NCBI GenBank assembly: GCA_900548265.1
Contig: URKG01000015.1
Location: forward strand, 1 to 44,079
Reading direction: 5' to 3'
Origin: an uncultured Collinsella sp.
Lineage (GTDB): Bacteria; Actinomycetota; Coriobacteriia; Coriobacteriales; Coriobacteriaceae
Length of the DNA stretch: 44,079 bases
Each line of letters starts with the position of its first letter. Position 1 is the stretch's first letter. The notes beneath the pieces were generated by a model that was not told the origin of the DNA, searched no databases, and saw nothing but the letters and a program-made list of their open reading frames with translations. The translations under genes were made by a program, and so were the position numbers. Shown here piece after piece: positions 40,116-44,079 of the stretch.

Positions 40116-41981
40116 CTACTTCGTGCGCGGGATACCCAGCACGTCGAGCGCGTTGGCCATAATGGACTGGAATGGCACCGCGGCGGCATCCGAGCCGCTC
40201 GGCGTTCCATCGAGTGTGATATAGCACAGCACCTTGGGCGATTGTGCCGGCGCAAAGCCCATAAAGGACGACATGTAGTTCTCCTTGAGGTAACCGCCGT
40301 TCTCGTCAGCGCGCTCGGCCGTACCGGTCTTGCCCGCCACGTCATAGCCATCGACCGCACCGCCAACGCCCGTGCCTTCGGACACGACCGTCTGCATGCA
40401 CGATGTCACCTGGGCGGCAGCGTCCTCCGAAATCGCACGATCGCCTTCGCCCCAGTCCTTCTCATCGCCCTTGCTGGACTTATAGAAGTGCGGAGTCATC
40501 ATCACGCCGCCGTTCGCAATGCCGCCCACGGCACGTGCGACCTCAATCGGCGAGACGGACAGCGCCTGGCCAAAGCTCATCGAGCCCAGCGTGGCGCCGT
40601 CGTACTGGTCGCGCTCCTTGACGATACCCAGACTCTCACCCGGAAAATCGACACCGGAGCTATGGCCGATACCCCACTTGTCCACATAGGTGGCAAAATC
40701 ATCGGCACCGATCTTGCGTCCCACCAGGACAAAGCCCACATTGGACGAACGGCGCATCATCTCGCGCACGTCCATGGTCATGGTGTAGTCGCGCTTATCG
40801 GCGTCGGTAACGGTGTCGTCGCCAACCTTAATGCTCGCCGGCACCTCAAACGACGTGCTCGAACGCACGGCACCCAAGTCGAAGCCGGCACCGGCCACGA
40901 GCGTCTTAAAGACCGAGCCGGGCTCGTAGGCATCGGTAACCAGGCGCAAGTTCATGTCCTCGGTCTTGGCGTTTTCCAGATCGGTCTGGTCATATGTCGG
41001 ATACGAGCATGCCGCCAGAATCTCGCCCGTCGTGGGATCGGTGACCAGGGCCGAGCCGTTCTTGGCCTTGGTCTTTTCGACCGCCTCGGCCAGGGCGTCC
41101 TCGGCGGCGCGCTGGATATTGACATCGAGCGTCGTCACGATGTCCACGCCGTCCACCGCGGCAACCTTTTTATAGGCGCCGCCCGCGATATAGCTACCGT
41201 CCCTCGCCCGCTCGCGCACCAGCGAACCGTTGGTTCCGGTCAAAAGCTTGTTGTACTGTTTTTCGAGGCCCGTCAGACCGTCGTTGTCTACGTTTACCAC
41301 GCCAAGCACCTGCGATGCCAGGTTGCCGTAGGGGTACACGCGCTTCATGGCCTGCTCAAAGAGCACGCCCGGCAGATTCTTTTTCTCCAGCGCTGTGGCA
41401 TCGTCCTCGTCCACCTGGCGTTTGATATACACCCAGGTGCCATCCGACTCAACGAGCTCGCGACAGGTCTTTTTATCGATTCCCGTAGCTTTGACCAGCG
41501 CCGATACCGTCTTGTCAACGTCCTCGATAAGCTGAGGATTCACGGCGATGTTGCGGCATTCGACCGACGACGTCAGCACGTTGCCGTTACGGTCGTAGAT
41601 GGTACCGCGCTTGGCATACAGCGTCTGCGCGAGCAAGCGACGTGCATCGGCACGGTCGCGTAGCTTATCGGCTTCCACAATTTGATAGTCGGCAAGGCGA
41701 AGAACGCCCAAACCCAAGCCAAACCCGATGAAGCCCATGACGGCTTTGCGACGGGGCAGCGGCGTGCCCGTGAGCCATTCGGTCGACGAGCTCTTGCGCG
41801 GTCTGGTGTTATGCATTTGAGGGCCACTCGAGCCACGGAGACGCGACGCGGGGTCGTTGCCATAGGACGGCCTCGCGTTGTAAGATGGCCGACCCGTTCC
41901 TTGATAACCAGAACGTCCCCGCGATGAGGGACGTCCAGAACCGCGACCCCCGTCGGAGCCGCGGCGATAGTCATTTGTCAT
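40116..41981 (-). CDS. ftsI: Septal peptidoglycan transpeptidase FtsI (class B PBP)
   Basis: Class B penicillin-binding protein that crosslinks septal peptidoglycan with FtsW. The 621-residue product has a 75-residue Gly/Arg/Ser/Tyr-rich basic N-terminus, one transmembrane segment (about 80-98), a dimerisation domain (about 115-300; RGTIYDRNGNVLTSS is typical), and the transpeptidase. Active-site motifs: SxxK in YEPGSVFKT (near 355), SxN in MRRSSNVGF (near 412), KTG in DVAGKTGTAE (near 547). No PASTA domain. The ATG at 41981 has a weak ribosome site and lies 17 bp after the ftsL stop. Confidence 0.95.
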   Translation of the reverse strand: MTNDYRRGSDGGRGSGRPSSRGRSGYQGTGRPSYNARPSYGNDPASRLRGSSGPQMHNTRPRKSSSTEWLTGTPLPRRKAVMGFIGFGLGLGVLRLADYQIVEADKLRDRADARRLLAQTLYAKRGTIYDRNGNVLTSSVECRNIAVNPQLIEDVDKTVSALVKATGIDKKTCRELVESDGTWVYIKRQVDEDDATALEKKNLPGVLFEQAMKRVYPYGNLASQVLGVVNVDNDGLTGLEKQYNKLLTGTNGSLVRERARDGSYIAGGAYKKVAAVDGVDIVTTLDVNIQRAAEDALAEAVEKTKAKNGSALVTDPTTGEILAACSYPTYDQTDLENAKTEDMNLRLVTDAYEPGSVFKTLVAGAGFDLGAVRSSTSFEVPASIKVGDDTVTDADKRDYTMTMDVREMMRRSSNVGFVLVGRKIGADDFATYVDKWGIGHSSGVDFPGESLGIVKERDQYDGATLGSMSFGQALSVSPIEVARAVGGIANGGVMMTPHFYKSSKGDEKDWGEGDRAISEDAAAQVTSCMQTVVSEGTGVGGAVDGYDVAGKTGTAERADENGGYLKENYMSSFMGFAPAQSPKVLCYITLDGTPSGSDAAAVPFQSIMANALDVLGIPRTK

Positions 41982-41998
41982 ACTCAGCTACCGTCTTG

Positions 41999-42469
41999 TT
42001 ACTGAGCGGTCGCGGTCGAGCTAGCGCCCGCGGCTGCATCCTGCGAAAAGTCAAGTGTAACGCTCTCGCTGGGCTCCACCATGCCATAAGCGCCCGCAAG
42101 GTCGCGAATGCGCGTGTCGGCACCATAGACCGAATGCATGACCTCCAGGTCGGAGCTCTCATCGGTCGCCTTCTCGAGCGTGTTGGTAAGCGCGGCGTTG
42201 CTGTTGAGCACCTGGGCCGTAACGCCGGCGAGCGCCACACGGGCGACACCGATCGTCATGAAGATGGCCGCAATGATGCAAAACGTTTTAAGAACGCTCA
42301 TGAAAACCGGGCTTACCGCCTGGTTTGCCTGACGGCCCGCGCCCGTGTAGACATCAAAGCGCGGCGTGCGCTGCTCGCGGGGAGCAGCGGGAGCCTGCGG
42401 TGCCTCACGATAGGCGGGCATGGCGTTCATATCATAGGCGAGTGCTGCGTTTGAGGTGTTGTAGCCCAT
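41999..42469 (-). CDS. ftsL: FtsL-like divisome protein
   Basis: A 156-residue protein in the usual ftsL place between rsmH and ftsI. It has a 50-residue Ala/Pro-rich cytoplasmic part, one transmembrane helix (about 56-80, VFMSVLKTFCIIAAIFMTIGV), then a short extracytoplasmic helix with heptad-like spacing (AQVLNSNAALTNTLEKATDESSDLEVMH), ending in an Ser/Ala-rich tail. FtsL proteins diverge widely, so this call rests on topology and position, not sequence identity. It probably forms the FtsQLB complex. The ATG at 42469 has GGGAGG about 10 nt upstream. Confidence 0.75.
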   Translation of the reverse strand: MGYNTSNAALAYDMNAMPAYREAPQAPAAPREQRTPRFDVYTGAGRQANQAVSPVFMSVLKTFCIIAAIFMTIGVARVALAGVTAQVLNSNAALTNTLEKATDESSDLEVMHSVYGADTRIRDLAGAYGMVEPSESVTLDFSQDAAAGASSTATAQ

Positions 42470-42559
42470 GATATGCCGCCTCCCATCCCGAGTACGTTGG
42501 TAGTGTGTTTAAGCTTCGTTTGTGGTACGAGCGGGAGGTCCAATATCGCGCGGTCGCGT

Positions 42560-43525
42560 CTACAGACGCTGTGCAACGCGGATCTTGGCTGATCTCGCCC
42601 GAGGGTTGCGCGCAACCTCATCGGGTTGGGCAACCAGGGGTTTGCGGGTGATGACCTTGAGTATCGGCACGTTGCCGCACACGCACACCGGAATCTCCGG
42701 CGGGCACGTGCACCCCTGGCTCATCTCCTTAAAGTGGTTCTTTACGATACGGTCCTCGAGCGAGTGATACGAGATGACGCAGATGCGTCCGCCCGGGTTG
42801 AGCCACCTTGTGGCGGCGTCAAGCCCTCGCTCGAGCACATCGAGTTCGTGATTGACCTCGATGCGAATGGCCTGGAAACTTTTCTTGGCCGGGTGTCCGC
42901 CATGCCGACGGGCGGCAGCGGGGATACCAGCCTTGATGATCTCGACAAACTGACCGGTGGTTTCGATCGGTTCATGCTCGCGGCGGCGCACGATCTCACG
43001 TGCGATCTGCGAGGCGAACTTCTCTTCGCCGTAGACGCGTAGAATCCGGGCGAGGTCGTGTTCGTTATAGGTGTTGATGACCTCAGCTGCGTTTAAGGTG
43101 TTGTTACCCGGATCCATCCGCATGTCCAATGGGGCGTCCTCGTTGTACGAAAAGCCCCTGCCAGGGATATCGAGTTGCGGCGACGAAACGCCCAAGTCGA
43201 ACAGGAAGCCATCGACCCCGGGCACCTCGGCCGAGCAAAGCAGCTCGTCCAAGTCGCCGAAGTTGCCCTTCAGCAGCTGGTGCGGTACGCCGGGAACCTC
43301 GCGGTCCAGACGGGCGCCAGCGGCCTCGAGGGCCATGTCGTCCTGATCGACGCCGAGCAAAAGGCCGGTCTCCCCCACCTGCGCGGCCATCTTTACCGAA
43401 TGGCCGGCACCGCCAAGGGTGCAGTCGCAGACGACGGAGCCGCTCTTTAGCTGCAGCGACTCAAGCACTTCGCCGAGCATGACAGGTTCATGCCGATATT
43501 CTTGTGTCAAGATCCCACGCTCCAT
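42560..43525 (-). CDS. rsmH: 16S rRNA (cytosine1402-N4)-methyltransferase
   Basis: SAM-dependent methyltransferase that modifies C1402 of 16S rRNA (former MraW). The 321-residue product has HEPVMLGEVLESL at the start, the SAM-binding VVCDCTLGGAGHS near residue 31, the FLFDLGVSSPQLDIPGRGFSY block near residue 107, LDMRMDPGN near residue 132, and the C-terminal ICVISYHSLEDRIVKNHF. A Cys-rich CTCPPEIPVCVCG lies near residue 277, as in many homologues. The ATG at 43525 has a poor ribosome site; a TTG at 43510, 9 nt after GGAG, is possible. It is second in the dcw cluster after mraZ, 20 bp downstream. Confidence 0.96.
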   Translation of the reverse strand: MERGILTQEYRHEPVMLGEVLESLQLKSGSVVCDCTLGGAGHSVKMAAQVGETGLLLGVDQDDMALEAAGARLDREVPGVPHQLLKGNFGDLDELLCSAEVPGVDGFLFDLGVSSPQLDIPGRGFSYNEDAPLDMRMDPGNNTLNAAEVINTYNEHDLARILRVYGEEKFASQIAREIVRRREHEPIETTGQFVEIIKAGIPAAARRHGGHPAKKSFQAIRIEVNHELDVLERGLDAATRWLNPGGRICVISYHSLEDRIVKNHFKEMSQGCTCPPEIPVCVCGNVPILKVITRKPLVAQPDEVARNPRARSAKIRVAQRL

Positions 43526-43545
43526 CCGTTACTCGTGCCTTGCCC

Positions 43546-43980
43546 TTACGAGAAGAAGAGGTCCAGCAGGGCCTCGTCGTCATCGTCCTCATCGGCCGTA
43601 GCGCGGTCCCAAACCTCAAGGTGGTCGTAGTTGCCCACAACCGTGACCTCGCGGTCGAGGTTCGCCTGCTTGCGGAGAGACTCAGAAAGACCGATACGAC
43701 CTGCGCTGTCCACATCCATCGACGTGGTGCGCTTGTTGATCGCCCTCATGAGCTTCTGGTCGTTGATGTCACGCGGGTTAAAACCCTCATGGCCCTCACG
43801 ACCCGCGAAGAGTCCTTCGACCCACTTATCGAAGGCCTCGGCAGAGAACACGTACAGAGCATCGACATCCAGGGCTTTAAACACGCGAACATGCTCTCCA
43901 AGCTCCTCGCGAAGGGGTGCAGGCAGGGATAGACGACCTTTTGCATCGAGATTGCGCTCGTATGCACCCGTCATTCCCAT
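43546..43980 (-). CDS. mraZ: Transcriptional regulator MraZ
   Basis: DNA-binding regulator at the head of the dcw cluster; in E. coli it represses its own operon. The 144-residue product has two SpoVT/AbrB-like halves with the conserved DxxGR motifs: YERNLDAKGRLSLPAPLRE (residues 7-25) and TTSMDVDSAGRIGLSESLR (about 85-103), and ends in an acidic tail (DEDDDDEALLDLFF). The ATG at 43980 has GGAGG 6 nt upstream; a second ATG two codons later is also possible. Its promoter holds two palindromes that may be its operators. It is followed by rsmH after 20 bp. Confidence 0.97.
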   Translation of the reverse strand: MGMTGAYERNLDAKGRLSLPAPLREELGEHVRVFKALDVDALYVFSAEAFDKWVEGLFAGREGHEGFNPRDINDQKLMRAINKRTTSMDVDSAGRIGLSESLRKQANLDREVTVVGNYDHLEVWDRATADEDDDDEALLDLFFS

Positions 43981-44016
43981 GTGCGCCCTCCCCTCGGTTA
44001 CTCAGATGGCACGTAC

Positions 44017-44033
44017 GCGGGGAACCACCCCGC
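44017..44033. promoter_or_regulatory. Palindrome O2 near the mraZ transcription start
   Basis: GCGGGGAACCACCCCGC, 6-bp arms around AACCA. It shares the core GGGGAACC(A/G)CCCC with 44054-44070 and lies 37 bp from it, just downstream of the predicted transcription start (about 44042). Confidence 0.55.
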
Positions 44034-44048
44034 CTGTCGACGTCATCA

Positions 44049-44077
44049 ATAATATGGGGAACCGCCCCATTTTTCAA
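44049..44077 (-). promoter_or_regulatory. Promoter of mraZ and the dcw cluster
   Basis: TTGAAA (44072-44077) and TATTAT (44049-44054) are separated by exactly 17 bp; each hexamer matches five of six consensus bases. This is the best promoter in the window. The spacer is almost filled by a palindrome. Transcription would start near 44042. Confidence 0.75.
44054..44070. promoter_or_regulatory. Palindrome O1 inside the mraZ promoter spacer
   Basis: ATGGGGAACCGCCCCAT, 6-bp arms around AACCG, filling the gap between the -35 and -10. A protein bound here would block RNA polymerase. It has the GGGGAACC(A/G)CCCC core of O2 at 44017-44033. Confidence 0.55.
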
Positions 44078-44079
44078 CA

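Noticed and set aside
36682..40224. An open frame of 1180 codons on the plus strand, antisense to murD, mraY and murF.
   Set aside because: It is produced by GC-rich codon use of the real genes; its translation is low-complexity His/Gly/Arg/Asp-rich with no domain, and the minus-strand genes here are certain.
44054..44075. Hairpin plus TTTTT on the plus strand, terminator-like.
   Set aside because: No plus-strand gene ends here; the same bases form the spacer and -35 of the mraZ promoter, a better explanation.

Overview
The window is one 44-kb piece of a high-GC, Gram-positive-type bacterial chromosome. It has dense operons, GC-rich third codon positions, AAAGGA/GGAGG ribosome binding sites, DivIVA, SepF and YggT together, a dcw cell-wall cluster without ftsA, and several families of intergenic palindromes. 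This pattern best fits a Coriobacteriia member such as Collinsella. That assignment is an inference from gene content and repeat style; no rRNA gene is present to confirm it. I found no tRNA, rRNA, CRISPR array, insertion sequence or prophage.

Layout. 1-5.5 kb: ndk, then argG and argH (last two steps of arginine synthesis) on the minus strand with a small unknown ORF between them, then a Cof-type HAD phosphatase on the plus strand. 5.5-11.5 kb: polA (minus), an M18 aminopeptidase and yaaA (plus), and an unknown membrane-anchored protein (minus). 11.5-14 kb: thiC under a TPP riboswitch, then thiD. 14-17.5 kb: minus-strand genes for an SGNH hydrolase, a TIGR02452/PARG-like protein, a BI-1 family membrane protein and a small DUF6504-like protein. 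17.6-20.2 kb: a PiT phosphate transporter, its DUF47 partner and a nitroreductase (plus). 20.3-22.9 kb: yggS-sepF-yggT-divIVA, a division/growth module (minus). 23-28.3 kb: a pgeF-pstSCAB-phoU phosphate operon (minus). 28.4-44 kb: the dcw cluster mraZ-rsmH-ftsL-ftsI-murF-mraY-murD-ftsW-murG-murC-murB-ftsQ-ftsZ (minus), running from the right edge of the window.

How the genes work together. The right third makes lipid II and the division machine: murC/D/F ligases, murB, mraY, murG, the FtsW/FtsI synthase pair, FtsQ/FtsL scaffold and FtsZ. MraZ probably controls the cluster from a promoter whose spacer holds a palindrome. SepF and DivIVA, 7 kb away, serve the same process. Two phosphate uptake systems, PiT/DUF47 and Pst/PhoU, lie within 11 kb of each other.

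Most notable signals: (1) a pair of roughly 110-130-bp nested palindromes placed directly after stop codons (5456-5585 and 19381-19488), each followed by a T/G-rich stretch with shared words; the second runs into a nitroreductase gene whose first 80 codons have almost every third-position C replaced by T; (2) a 240-bp composite palindrome at 14017-14254; (3) twin GGGGAACC(A/G)CCCC palindromes at the mraZ promoter; (4) a murE gap in the dcw cluster; (5) a PHO-box-like tandem repeat and an ATGA overlap that tie pgeF to the pst operon.
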